Positions 47,260 through 55,256 of a DNA stretch of 64,000 nucleotides are shown piece after piece. The stretch is from Dactylosporangium fulvum (GTDB lineage Bacteria > Actinomycetota > Actinomycetes > Mycobacteriales > Micromonosporaceae), in contig NZ_CP073720.1 in NCBI RefSeq assembly GCF_025137375.1, forward strand, positions 9,634,501 to 9,698,500, read 5' to 3'. A program made the translations under genes and the position numbers. Numbering within the stretch: the stretch's first letter is position 1; each line of letters opens with the position of its first letter. The notes beneath the pieces are model-generated. The model did not search any database. It was given only the letters and a program-made list of their open reading frames with translations, and was not told the origin of the DNA.

Positions 47260-49212
47260 TCAGGGCAAGAGTGCCTCCAGTCTTCGGTTAACTGCGGCGA
47301 GCGTCGCACGCACGACCGCCTGACGCGGATCACCCGTGACCACCGCCGAGCCTGTGAGCTGTTCCACATGGCCGTCGTACATCAGCAGCAGCACGACGAC
47401 GGCAACCTCGCAGCCGCCCATCGGCACAACCGCGGCGTGCTCGATGTAACAGCGGGCCCGGGCGGAGGCGTCCACGTCGACGAGCAACTGGTCGACCGCC
47501 GAGGCGGCCGCGGCGGCGGCGAGCCGCAGGATGTAGCCGTCGACGTTGGGGCCGCCGGCGACCCCGACAGCGGGGCTGCCATCGGCGATGAGCCGGACCT
47601 CCACCAGGGCGTCGACACCCTGCGTGTTGACGTCGACCGAGTCGATGACCACGCGGGCCGACGAGATCGAGCCGGTCGGCGGGACCACCGGGGCCTGCTG
47701 TGCGGGGGATGCCTCGGCCGAGCGGCGCACGCCGCTGACCGGGCGGCGCCGACGCGCCTCCCGGCCGTATCCGGGCAGGCCGCTGTGCGGCGCGGTGCGC
47801 GGCGCGGACGAGTGGGCCGGCGGCTTCGGCGGCGCAGGTTGCGCGACCGGCGCCGGCGAGTCCGGCAGGTTCGGCTCGGCGGCCAGCCCCATGCGCTCGT
47901 TGAGCAGCCGCGCGACCGCCCGGCTGACGTGGCCCGGGTCGGCGTCGTCGAACAGCTCCAGACGCAGCTTGTGCAGGCCGTCGGGGTCCTTGCGCAGGGT
48001 CGCCTCACGGACGCCGGAGACGCCCTGGACGGCTTGGAGCACGGCCGGGATGTCGAAGCCGTCCGGCCGACCGTCGGCACTCGTCGGCTCGTCGTCTTCG
48101 TCCTCGCGCAGCTTCGTCGCGATCCGGGCCAGCTCTGGCGTGCCGGCCGCGCCGACCATCGGCTCAACCTCGGGCACCTGGGGGACGTCGGGCTGGGAGG
48201 GCACGCGTTGCGGCAACTCCGGCGGATCGTAGGCCGGTGGGGCAAGCTCGTCGGCGAGGCTCGGCATGGTGGGCTCGGCCGACATCGGCGTGCCGGATCC
48301 GAGCATGCCGGTCGGGAGTGGACCGACAAGCGGGTCGTCCTCGGGCACCCGCTGGGTCGGCAGCTGCTGGGACGGCGCGGCCGCCCAGTCGAACTCGGCG
48401 GGGTGCTGCTGCGACGGCGGCTGGGCGTGCTGCTGCGGGCGGACCGGGGCCTGCGGTTGCGGGGCCCACTGCCGCTGCTGCTCCTGGTAGGCCCAGTCGT
48501 CGCGCGGCTGCTGCTCGTAGGCGGGCTGCTCATACGACTGCTGCTCATACGGCTGCTGGTCGTACGGCTGCTGGTCATACGGCGGCTGCGGGCCGAACGC
48601 CGGCGCCGGCACGTAGGGCTGTTGCTGCTGTTGCTGCTGCTGTTGCTCGTATGGCTGCTGCTCGTACGGCTGTTGCTCATACGGCTGTTGCTCATACGGC
48701 TGCTGCTCGTACTTCTGCCCATACGACGGTGCCGACGAGACCGGGCGCTGGGCCACCGGCACCCGGATCTCGCCCGTGATGTCGGGGGGCAGGTTGCCGT
48801 TGCCGTAGACGTGACTGGGCATCGCCTGCGTCGGTTCACCCGGATGAGCGGTCGAGGTGGGCCAGCCCTGACCGTCCGGCCCGTAGTGGCCGTAGTGCAG
48901 CGTCGAGGTCGGCGGTTGGGCCGGCGGCGGCATGGAGACGGGCGGGCTCACGGGCGCCAGCATGTCGGCATAGGAGCTGCGGACCTCGGCGCGACCGCGC
49001 GGACCGCCGGCGCCGTTGACCGGGGCGCGACCGGCGATGGCACCGTTCACGGGCTCGCGCCATGCGGTGACGACCGCCTCGATGGCGTCATCGCTCGGCG
49101 TCGAACCGTTGGTCACGCTGGTGTCGGTCACCCTGTGCGCCTCCGCGTACCCTCCTCGGCCGCGAAATGCGGCTGCCACTTCCGGGCTACCGGTTTGCCC
49201 CGTTTCGTCCAC
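47260..49212 (-). CDS. Gln-rich repeat protein with conserved C-terminal domain, unknown function
   Basis: The 650-residue protein has a disordered, Pro/Gln-rich region (about residues 90-330) with tandem YEQQP pentapeptides and a run of nine Gln, then a more ordered C-terminal half (about 370-650). The last part (about 535-650: ARVVIDSVDVNTQGVDALVEV, DQLLVDVDASARARCYIEHA) looks like a small alpha/beta domain repeated in this genus. There is no signal peptide or membrane helix. Two starts have good Shine-Dalgarno sites: GTG 49212 and GTG 49131. It ends 16 bp before the hydrolase gene and is divergent from TetR. Confidence 0.75.
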   Translation of the reverse strand: MDETGQTGSPEVAAAFRGRGGYAEAHRVTDTSVTNGSTPSDDAIEAVVTAWREPVNGAIAGRAPVNGAGGPRGRAEVRSSYADMLAPVSPPVSMPPPAQPPTSTLHYGHYGPDGQGWPTSTAHPGEPTQAMPSHVYGNGNLPPDITGEIRVPVAQRPVSSAPSYGQKYEQQPYEQQPYEQQPYEQQPYEQQQQQQQQQPYVPAPAFGPQPPYDQQPYDQQPYEQQSYEQPAYEQQPRDDWAYQEQQRQWAPQPQAPVRPQQHAQPPSQQHPAEFDWAAAPSQQLPTQRVPEDDPLVGPLPTGMLGSGTPMSAEPTMPSLADELAPPAYDPPELPQRVPSQPDVPQVPEVEPMVGAAGTPELARIATKLREDEDDEPTSADGRPDGFDIPAVLQAVQGVSGVREATLRKDPDGLHKLRLELFDDADPGHVSRAVARLLNERMGLAAEPNLPDSPAPVAQPAPPKPPAHSSAPRTAPHSGLPGYGREARRRRPVSGVRRSAEASPAQQAPVVPPTGSISSARVVIDSVDVNTQGVDALVEVRLIADGSPAVGVAGGPNVDGYILRLAAAAAASAVDQLLVDVDASARARCYIEHAAVVPMGGCEVAVVVLLLMYDGHVEQLTGSAVVTGDPRQAVVRATLAAVNRRLEALLP

Positions 49213-49292
49213 CGCGTGCTCCTCCGTCGCCCCTAGGTGAGGCTACCGTGTGGGCGGAAAGGGGGTAAGTTGCAATCTCGACCCAAATCCGG

Positions 49293-49940
49293 ATGGTGAA
49301 CATGACCTCGGCGATGAGCGGCACCCAGGCGACCGGTCGGCCCGTGAGGCTGCCCAGGTCGGCGCGGCGCAAGCAGTTGCTCGCCGCGGCCCAGCAGGTG
49401 TTTGTGGCACAGGGATATCACGCAGCCGCGATGGACGACATCGCCGAGCGCGCCGGTGTCTCGAAGCCGGTCCTCTATCAGCACTTCCCGGGCAAACTCG
49501 AGCTCTACCTGGCCCTTCTCGACACGCACTGCGACGCGATGGTCGCGCGGGTGCGATCGGCCATGGAGGCCACCACCGACAACAAGGACCGCGTGCGGGG
49601 CGCGATCCAGGCCTACTTCGACTTCATCGACCACGAGAGCGAGGCGTTCCGCCTCGTGTTCGAGTCCGACCTGCGCAACGAGCCCGCCGTGCGTGAGCGG
49701 GTCGACCGCGTGGAGAGCGGCTGCATCGCCGCCATCACCGACACGATCATGGCCGATACCGGCGTCAGCCGCGCCCGGGCCGAGCTGCTCGCCTCCGGCC
49801 TCGTCGGCGCCGCCGAGATCGCGGCCCGCTTCTGGCTGACCAACGGCCGCCAGGTCGAGAAGGCCGAAGCGGAGGCGCTCCTCACCGCTTTGTCGTGGCG
49901 GGGCATCGCAAGCTTCCCCTTGCAAGGCGAACACGCCTGA
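49293..49940 (+). CDS. TetR-family transcriptional regulator (Rv3208-like)
   Basis: The 215-residue protein has a TetR DNA-binding domain (about residues 25-75: RKQLLAAAQQVFVAQGYHAA, DDIAERAGVSKPVLYQHFPGK) and a helical C-terminal domain. Order TetR, DUF3107, ferritin-like protein, rhlE matches Rv3208-Rv3211 of mycobacteria, so it is assigned to that orthologous group. It is divergent from the Gln-rich protein gene, with 80 bp between. An ATG three codons downstream (49302) is also possible. Confidence 0.92.
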   Translation: MVNMTSAMSGTQATGRPVRLPRSARRKQLLAAAQQVFVAQGYHAAAMDDIAERAGVSKPVLYQHFPGKLELYLALLDTHCDAMVARVRSAMEATTDNKDRVRGAIQAYFDFIDHESEAFRLVFESDLRNEPAVRERVDRVESGCIAAITDTIMADTGVSRARAELLASGLVGAAEIAARFWLTNGRQVEKAEAEALLTALSWRGIASFPLQGEHA

Positions 49941-50015
49941 TCGCGTTAGTCTTCAACCACACTAGGTGTGCGCGCCGAGGCACGGCCGCGCCGCGGCCCT
50001 ATCAAGGAGGAAGAC

Positions 50016-50249
50016 GTGGAGGTCAAGATCGGCGTGCAGTATGCGCCTCGGGAGCTGGTGCTCGAGAGCAACCAGTCACCGGCCGAGGTCGAAACTGCGG
50101 TAACCGACGCGATCAACGGTGGCGATAAGCACGTGCTGTCTCTCGTCGACGACAAAGGCCGCCGGGTGATCGTCCCGGTCGGCAAGATCGCATACGTGGA
50201 GATCGCCGAAGCGTCGCCGCGCCCGGTCGGTTTCTCCGCCGCGCGCTGA
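50016..50249 (+). CDS. DUF3107 small protein
   Basis: The 77-residue protein starts at GTG 50016 behind a near-perfect AAGGAGGAAGAC Shine-Dalgarno. It begins VEVKIGVQYAPRELVLES and fits the small actinobacterial DUF3107 family (Rv3208A/TB9.4 type) of unknown function. The tail SPRPVGFSAAR is short. It is followed by a strong terminator. Confidence 0.93.
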   Translation: MEVKIGVQYAPRELVLESNQSPAEVETAVTDAINGGDKHVLSLVDDKGRRVIVPVGKIAYVEIAEASPRPVGFSAAR

Positions 50250-50258
50250 AGTTCGCAC

Positions 50259-50295
50259 CGTTCAGGGGCGGAAACCCGGTTTCCGCCCCTGAACG
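50259..50295 (+). terminator. DUF3107 terminator
   Basis: A 17-bp perfect stem (core TTCAGGGGCGGAAAC and its complement) with a 3-nt loop begins 10 bp after the stop codon. Confidence 0.92.
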
Positions 50296-50427
50296 CTGTC
50301 TGCGGCCGGATCCGTAACAGCCTTCGTGACAGCGACCGTCAATGCCGGCGCGTCGCAAAGATGACTGTAGAGACCTGTAGCCACAGTTTCCGACGTCAAC
50401 TCGTCCGCGACTCGAAGCGCGTGGACG

Positions 50428-51099
50428 TCAGTTGTTCAGGCCGACCGCGCCCATTCGTGCTGTATGCGCCGTCGTCAGTCGCTTGAGCAGCGCCTGGAAG
50501 TCGTTGCCGCCTGTCGCCAGCAACGCAGCGAGAGAAGGGCGCTCGGCGGCCACCCGCATCGCCTGCGAGATGCCCTCGCCCACCAGCCTGCGCGCCCACA
50601 TCGAGAGCCGGTTGGCCACCTTCGGGTCGGCCGCGATCGCGGCACGCAACTCGTCGGCGGCGAAGTCGGCGTGGCGTGAGTCGTGGAGGACGTCGAGGAT
50701 CAGGTCGCGGTCGGGGGTGACGAGGACGGCGGCGACCTCGCGGGTGAAATCGTCGGCGATGCCGTCGCCGACATACGCCTTGGTCAGGCCCTCCAACCAG
50801 TCGGCCGGCTCGGTCTGCGCGTGGTAGTCGGAGACCGCGCGGACATAGGGCCGCATGGCGGTCTCGGGGTCGGCGCCGAGCTCCGCCAGGCGGTCGGCCA
50901 GGCGGCGGTAGTTGGTGATCTCGCGGGCCGCCATCTCGCTCAGAACCGCCCGTCGACGCAGGTCAGGGGCAAGACGCGCGTCGGCGGCCATGCGGTCGAA
51001 GGCGACGAGCTCGCCATACGCCAGCATGCCCAGGAGGTCGACGACCGCTTCTCGCGGCGGCTCGACGGTCGACTGGACAGCCGGGGTGACATCGGACAC
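50428..51099 (-). CDS. Ferritin-like fold protein (MiaE-like, Rv3210c-type)
   Basis: The 223-residue protein is almost wholly helical, with ferritin-like metal-ligand candidates: ELVAFDR (about residue 30), SEMAAREITNYRRL (about 55) and HDSRHADFAADEL (about 140). It belongs to the actinobacterial ferritin-like_2 / MiaE_2 group by synteny and appearance. Metal type and substrate are unknown. It is convergent with DUF3107 and divergent from rhlE. Confidence 0.85.
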   Translation of the reverse strand: MSDVTPAVQSTVEPPREAVVDLLGMLAYGELVAFDRMAADARLAPDLRRRAVLSEMAAREITNYRRLADRLAELGADPETAMRPYVRAVSDYHAQTEPADWLEGLTKAYVGDGIADDFTREVAAVLVTPDRDLILDVLHDSRHADFAADELRAAIAADPKVANRLSMWARRLVGEGISQAMRVAAERPSLAALLATGGNDFQALLKRLTTAHTARMGAVGLNN

Positions 51100-51348
51100 A
51101 TCGGCACACTACCCCGCCGAGCCGCTCTGTGTACTCCACGCCAGTGCTCCACGCCAGGTAGTACGCGGATCGGCCGACGTACCGGTACAATGGCCGCGAC
51201 AGCCTTGGGCGGACCCTAGCCCAGGCGACCGGCGCTTGTAGCCCGCGACCAATTGTTCAAACGGTCGCGTGTGGCCCGCGCCCTATCCATTTGAGCGCAC
51301 CCGGCAGTTTCAGGGGCGCTCCCGCGAGAGAGACACCCCGAGCAAAAC

Positions 51349-52992
51349 ATGACGATCGACAACACCGAGGCCGCCGAGACGGTGGCCCCCCGCGCCCCTG
51401 TGCGCGCGGACAGTCCCACATTCGCCGACCTGGGCGCCCGGCCCGAGACCGTGGCCGCGCTGGAAGCCGTCGGCATCACGCGAGCCTTCGCGATCCAGGA
51501 ATACGCCGTGCCCATCGCGCTGCGCGGCACCGATCTCATCGGCCAGGCGCCGACCGGCACCGGCAAGACCCTCGGCTTCGGCGTTCCGCTGCTCGACCGG
51601 GTCACCGCACCCGGCGAGGGCGCCGACGGCCTCCCGCAGGCGCTCGTCGTGGTGCCGACCCGTGAGCTGGGCCTTCAGGTGGCCCGCGACATCGCCGCCG
51701 CCGGCAAGACGCGCGGCGTGCGCGTGCTCCCGCTGTATGGCGGGGTGGCCTACGAGCCGCAGATCGACGCGCTGCAGAAGGGCGTCGAGATCGTGGTCGG
51801 CACGCCCGGCCGCCTGCTCGACCTGGCCAAGGGCAAGCACCTGCGCCTGCACTCGGTGCGCGCACTGGTGCTCGACGAGGCCGACCGGATGCTCGACCTC
51901 GGCTTCCTCGACGACGTCGAGCGCATCCTGACGCTGCTGCCGGAGGACCGGCAGACGATGCTCTTCTCGGCGACGATGCCCGACCCGATCGTGACGCTGG
52001 CCCGCCGGTTCCTGCGCCAGCCGATGACGATCCACGCGCACCACGACGCCCACACCGGTCCTTCGCCGCTGACGAAGCAGTTCGTGTACCGCACGCATCC
52101 GCTCAACAAGATCGAGATCGTGGCGCGCGTGCTGCAGGCGAACGACCGCGGCCTGACCATGATCTTCTGCCGCACCAAGCGCGCCGCCGACCGAGTCGCC
52201 GAGGACCTCGACTTCCGCGGGTTCGCCGCGGCAGCCGTCCACGGCGACCTGGGCCAGGGCGCCCGTGAGCGGGCCCTGCGGGCGTTCCGCGGCGGCAAGA
52301 TCGACGTGCTGGTCGCCACCGACGTCGCCGCCCGCGGCCTCGACGTCTCCGGCGTCACCCACGTCATCAACTACGACTGCCCCGAGGACGCCGACACCTA
52401 CACGCACCGCATCGGCCGCACCGGCCGGGCGGGCGCCACGGGCGTCGCGGTGACGTTCGTCGACTGGGAAGACATGCCCCGGTGGCGGATCATCGACAAG
52501 AGCCTCGGGATGGATCTGGCCGAGCCCCCGGAGACGTATCACACGTCGGCGCACCTGCTGGCCGACATCGACATCCCGGACGGCACGACCGGTTCGCTGC
52601 CCACGGCCGACCGCAAGCGCGCCGGCCTCGCGGCCGAGAAGCTCGAGGACGTCGAGGGCAAGCCGCGCGGGCGGCGGGGTCGCACGCGCGGACGCGGTCC
52701 GGCCGCCACCGCCCCGGAGACCGCCGAGGCGCCGGCCCAGCCGCGCCGTCAGCGCCGCCGCCGGCGGCGGGGCGAGGTCGACGAGGCCGCGTTCACGGAC
52801 GACGCCACCGCCACCGTCGACATCGACGAGACCGCTGAGGACAGCGCGGTCGTCGTGACCGCGGACGACGCGACCGACGAGGCCGAGCCCCGCGCCGCCC
52901 GCACCCGCCGTCGCCGCCGCCGTGGCGGCCGTGGCCGCGGCGCTGCCGGCGACACGACCGAGGCCGCCGTCGACGCGGACTCGGAGGCGTAA
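51349..52992 (+). CDS. rhlE: DEAD-box RNA helicase, RhlE type
   Basis: The 547-residue helicase shows PTGTGKT (about residue 66), DEAD (about 177), SAT (about 206), the helicase C domain and HRIGRTGRAG (about 350). The C-terminal 120 residues are disordered with alternating Arg-rich (RRQRRRRRRG, RTRRRRRRGGRG) and acidic Thr/Ala-rich stretches, suitable for RNA binding. It is the ortholog of Rv3211 by position. The final stop precedes a shared terminator. The 250 bp upstream hold a possible -10 TACAAT (51186-51191) without a clear -35. Confidence 0.97.
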   Translation: MTIDNTEAAETVAPRAPVRADSPTFADLGARPETVAALEAVGITRAFAIQEYAVPIALRGTDLIGQAPTGTGKTLGFGVPLLDRVTAPGEGADGLPQALVVVPTRELGLQVARDIAAAGKTRGVRVLPLYGGVAYEPQIDALQKGVEIVVGTPGRLLDLAKGKHLRLHSVRALVLDEADRMLDLGFLDDVERILTLLPEDRQTMLFSATMPDPIVTLARRFLRQPMTIHAHHDAHTGPSPLTKQFVYRTHPLNKIEIVARVLQANDRGLTMIFCRTKRAADRVAEDLDFRGFAAAAVHGDLGQGARERALRAFRGGKIDVLVATDVAARGLDVSGVTHVINYDCPEDADTYTHRIGRTGRAGATGVAVTFVDWEDMPRWRIIDKSLGMDLAEPPETYHTSAHLLADIDIPDGTTGSLPTADRKRAGLAAEKLEDVEGKPRGRRGRTRGRGPAATAPETAEAPAQPRRQRRRRRRGEVDEAAFTDDATATVDIDETAEDSAVVVTADDATDEAEPRAARTRRRRRRGGRGRGAAGDTTEAAVDADSEA

Positions 52993-53008
52993 CACCGACA
53001 GCGTGACA

Positions 53009-53034
53009 GGGGCGGGCCGCATGCGGCCCGCCCC
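53009..53034. terminator. Bidirectional terminator between rhlE and the His-rich protein gene
   Basis: GGGGCGGGCCG and its complement form a perfect 11-bp stem with a 4-nt loop CATG, in the 48-bp gap between convergent genes. Confidence 0.85.
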
Positions 53035-53040
53035 CGTTCG

Positions 53041-53925
53041 TCAGGACGTGACGTCGAACGTGAACTCGGCCCGGTGGACGGCGCCGGACTTCTGAAACTC
53101 GAAGTACATCCGGTAGCGCCCCGGGCTCGGCGCGGACAGCCAGAACTTCACCGCCCCGCCCACGAGCTGGTCCTCGGGGTGCACGTGCAGGTATCCCTGG
53201 TCCCCCTCGCGGACGACGACCAGGTGCCCGTAGGCCCCCAGGTACCGCTCCAGGTCGGTGACCGGCGAACCGCCCGTGAGGACCCGGAACGAGAGCGGCT
53301 GGGTGGCGTTGACCCGCGGTGTGCCCTCCACGGCGACCGTGAAGCCGTCCACCTCCGCGATCCGGGCCGCGGCCGGCAGCGCGACCGGGACGTAGTTGCC
53401 CGCCACCGTCGCGTCGACCGCCAGCGTCAGCGGCAACTGCTGGCCCGCCGGGTCGAAGGTGACGAAGTCGGCGTACAACCGGAAGATCCCCGGCGACGGC
53501 AACGTCAGCGGGGCGGTCCAGGTGCCGTCCGGGGCCATCTCCGGGTGCAGGTGCTGGAAGCCGGTCAGGTCGTGCCGCACCACGATGAAGTGCATCAGCT
53601 TCTCGTGATTGAGCACGAACCGCGTCGCCGGCTTGCCGTCCGGGCCCATGACCCGGAACGAGAACTGCTGCTGGGCCCCGGCGGCGAACGACGTGGTGCC
53701 CGGCACGAGCGTGAAGCCGCCCGCACTGAGCGACAATCCGGCGAGGTCGCCGGCGACGGCGCCGCCGTGGGAGTGGGACGGGATCGCGGTGGCCGCCGCG
53801 GGCCCGGACGGCCCGGCGCCCGACGAGGCCGGCGGCGCCGTCGCACGGGCGATCACGAATCCCAGCAGGAGCGCGCCGACGACGGCCGCGGCGATCAGGG
53901 GTGCCCTAAACGACGACGAGTTCAT
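53041..53925 (-). CDS. Exported His-rich protein, probable copper-linked
   Basis: The 294-residue protein has an N-terminal signal or membrane anchor (about residues 8-30), a short linker with HSHGG (about 50), and two Ig-like/beta-rich domains. HLHPEM (about 123) and YLHVHPEDQ (about 248) are His-Met type metal-binding signatures, one per domain. It overlaps the upstream copper-chaperone gene by 20 bp, which suggests a role in copper handling outside the cytoplasm. No CopA ATPase gene is adjacent. Family is not recognised with certainty. Confidence 0.75.
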   Translation of the reverse strand: MNSSSFRAPLIAAAVVGALLLGFVIARATAPPASSGAGPSGPAAATAIPSHSHGGAVAGDLAGLSLSAGGFTLVPGTTSFAAGAQQQFSFRVMGPDGKPATRFVLNHEKLMHFIVVRHDLTGFQHLHPEMAPDGTWTAPLTLPSPGIFRLYADFVTFDPAGQQLPLTLAVDATVAGNYVPVALPAAARIAEVDGFTVAVEGTPRVNATQPLSFRVLTGGSPVTDLERYLGAYGHLVVVREGDQGYLHVHPEDQLVGGAVKFWLSAPSPGRYRMYFEFQKSGAVHRAEFTFDVTS

Positions 53926-54118
53926 ACCCCGCCTCGTCGACCGCCGTGCGCACCTCGTCGAGCGGCAGCGGCCCGTCGCTCACCACCGTGACGGCGCCGG
54001 TGGACAGCTCGACCAGTACCTCATGAACCCCCGGAAGCCGGGTCAGCTCCTCCGTCACAGCGCTGACGCAATGGCCGCAGGTCATGCCGTTGACCGTGTA
54101 CTCGGACGTGAAGGACAT
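53906..54118 (-). CDS. Heavy-metal-associated (CopZ-like) chaperone
   Basis: The 70-residue HMA-domain protein starts at ATG 54118 with a GAGGTGG Shine-Dalgarno. It has the copper-binding GMTCGHC loop (about residues 11-17) and a beta-alpha-beta-beta-alpha-beta profile. It is most likely a Cu(I) chaperone. It is translated just before, and overlapping, the exported His-rich protein; a P-type ATPase is not in sight. Confidence 0.93.
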   Translation of the reverse strand: MSFTSEYTVNGMTCGHCVSAVTEELTRLPGVHEVLVELSTGAVTVVSDGPLPLDEVRTAVDEAGYELVVV

Positions 54119-54180
54119 GGGAACCACCTCTACCGAGGGACTTTCGATAACTTTTGTCCTATTTGTGGCGTTGGTGACAC

Positions 54181-55143
54181 GTGGGGTTACGCCATACCTT
54201 GCGCAGCGCCGCCACGCTCGTCGCCGCAGGATTCATTCTCCTGGGAGCGCCGGGCGCCGGACACGCCGACCCGGCCGCGGACCGGCAACGGTTGCTCGCC
54301 AACGCCTGGCAGGAGCTCGAGAGCGTCATCGAACGGTACAACGCCGTCCGTGACGACCTGCGGGCGACCAATGCACAGCTCGAGCGGGTCAACGCCCGGA
54401 TGGGCCCGCTCCAGGCCCAGGTGGAGGCCGCGCAGCGAGCCGCCGCCGAGATCGCCGCGACGCTGTACCGCAGCGGCGCCGTCGGCAGCACGGCCGTGCT
54501 CATCGGCGCGGACTCACCCGAGACGCTGATGGATCAACTCGCCACACTCAACCACCTGGAACACCGCCGCACCGGCGCGTTGAAAGCCCTGAAACGCGCC
54601 GAGCACGATCTCGGGACACAGCGCGCCGAGCTGCAGACGCTGCGCGAACAACAATACGCGCAGCAACAAGAGCTCAGCACCCGGAAAGCGACGATCGAAT
54701 CGCAGGTGAGAAGGCTACAGAACGGGCGGATCAGGACACCGCACGGTGCGCTGAACGATGGTTATCGTCCGGTTTTCACCAACGATCCGGCGGGACGGGC
54801 CGTCCAATTCGCGTATGCCCAGCTCGGCAAGGTCTACCAATGGGGTGCGGACGGACCGAATTCGTTCGACTGCTCGGGTCTGACCATGGCCGCCTGGAAA
54901 GCCGCGGGAGTCGTACTGCCCCACAACGCCGCCCGGCAGAAGAAGACGGTCACCCCGATCCGGCGCGAGGAACTGCGCCCCGGCGATCTCGTCTTCTACT
55001 ACAAGGACGTCAGCCATGTGGGGTTGTACATCGGTGCCGGACGGGTCGTCGAGGCGCCACGAACGGGTGAGCGGATCTCGATGCGACTGCTCGACTATGC
55101 ACCGATTGTCGGCTATGGCCGACCGAATTACGGCGGCTCATAA
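54181..55143 (+). CDS. NlpC/P60 peptidoglycan endopeptidase
   Basis: The 320-residue secreted enzyme has a signal peptide (about residues 1-29), a coiled-coil region (about 32-180) and a C-terminal NlpC/P60 domain (about 200-318). The catalytic Cys is in FDCSGL (about residue 230) and the His in VSHVGLYIG (about 278). It cleaves the D-Glu-mDAP (or LL-DAP) bond in wall peptides; the coiled coil probably gates the active site as in RipA/RipB. The GTG start at 54181 has only a weak Shine-Dalgarno. Confidence 0.94.
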   Translation: MGLRHTLRSAATLVAAGFILLGAPGAGHADPAADRQRLLANAWQELESVIERYNAVRDDLRATNAQLERVNARMGPLQAQVEAAQRAAAEIAATLYRSGAVGSTAVLIGADSPETLMDQLATLNHLEHRRTGALKALKRAEHDLGTQRAELQTLREQQYAQQQELSTRKATIESQVRRLQNGRIRTPHGALNDGYRPVFTNDPAGRAVQFAYAQLGKVYQWGADGPNSFDCSGLTMAAWKAAGVVLPHNAARQKKTVTPIRREELRPGDLVFYYKDVSHVGLYIGAGRVVEAPRTGERISMRLLDYAPIVGYGRPNYGGS

Positions 55144-55256
55144 GATTGTTTGTGACCTAACGGCGGAGGTGTGAACGTCGGCTAGCCGACAGCATGAAGC
55201 GGACGCTGGGCTTCTACTTGACTGTTCCCGCGCATCCGCCCCCAGGAGTGCTGTCG

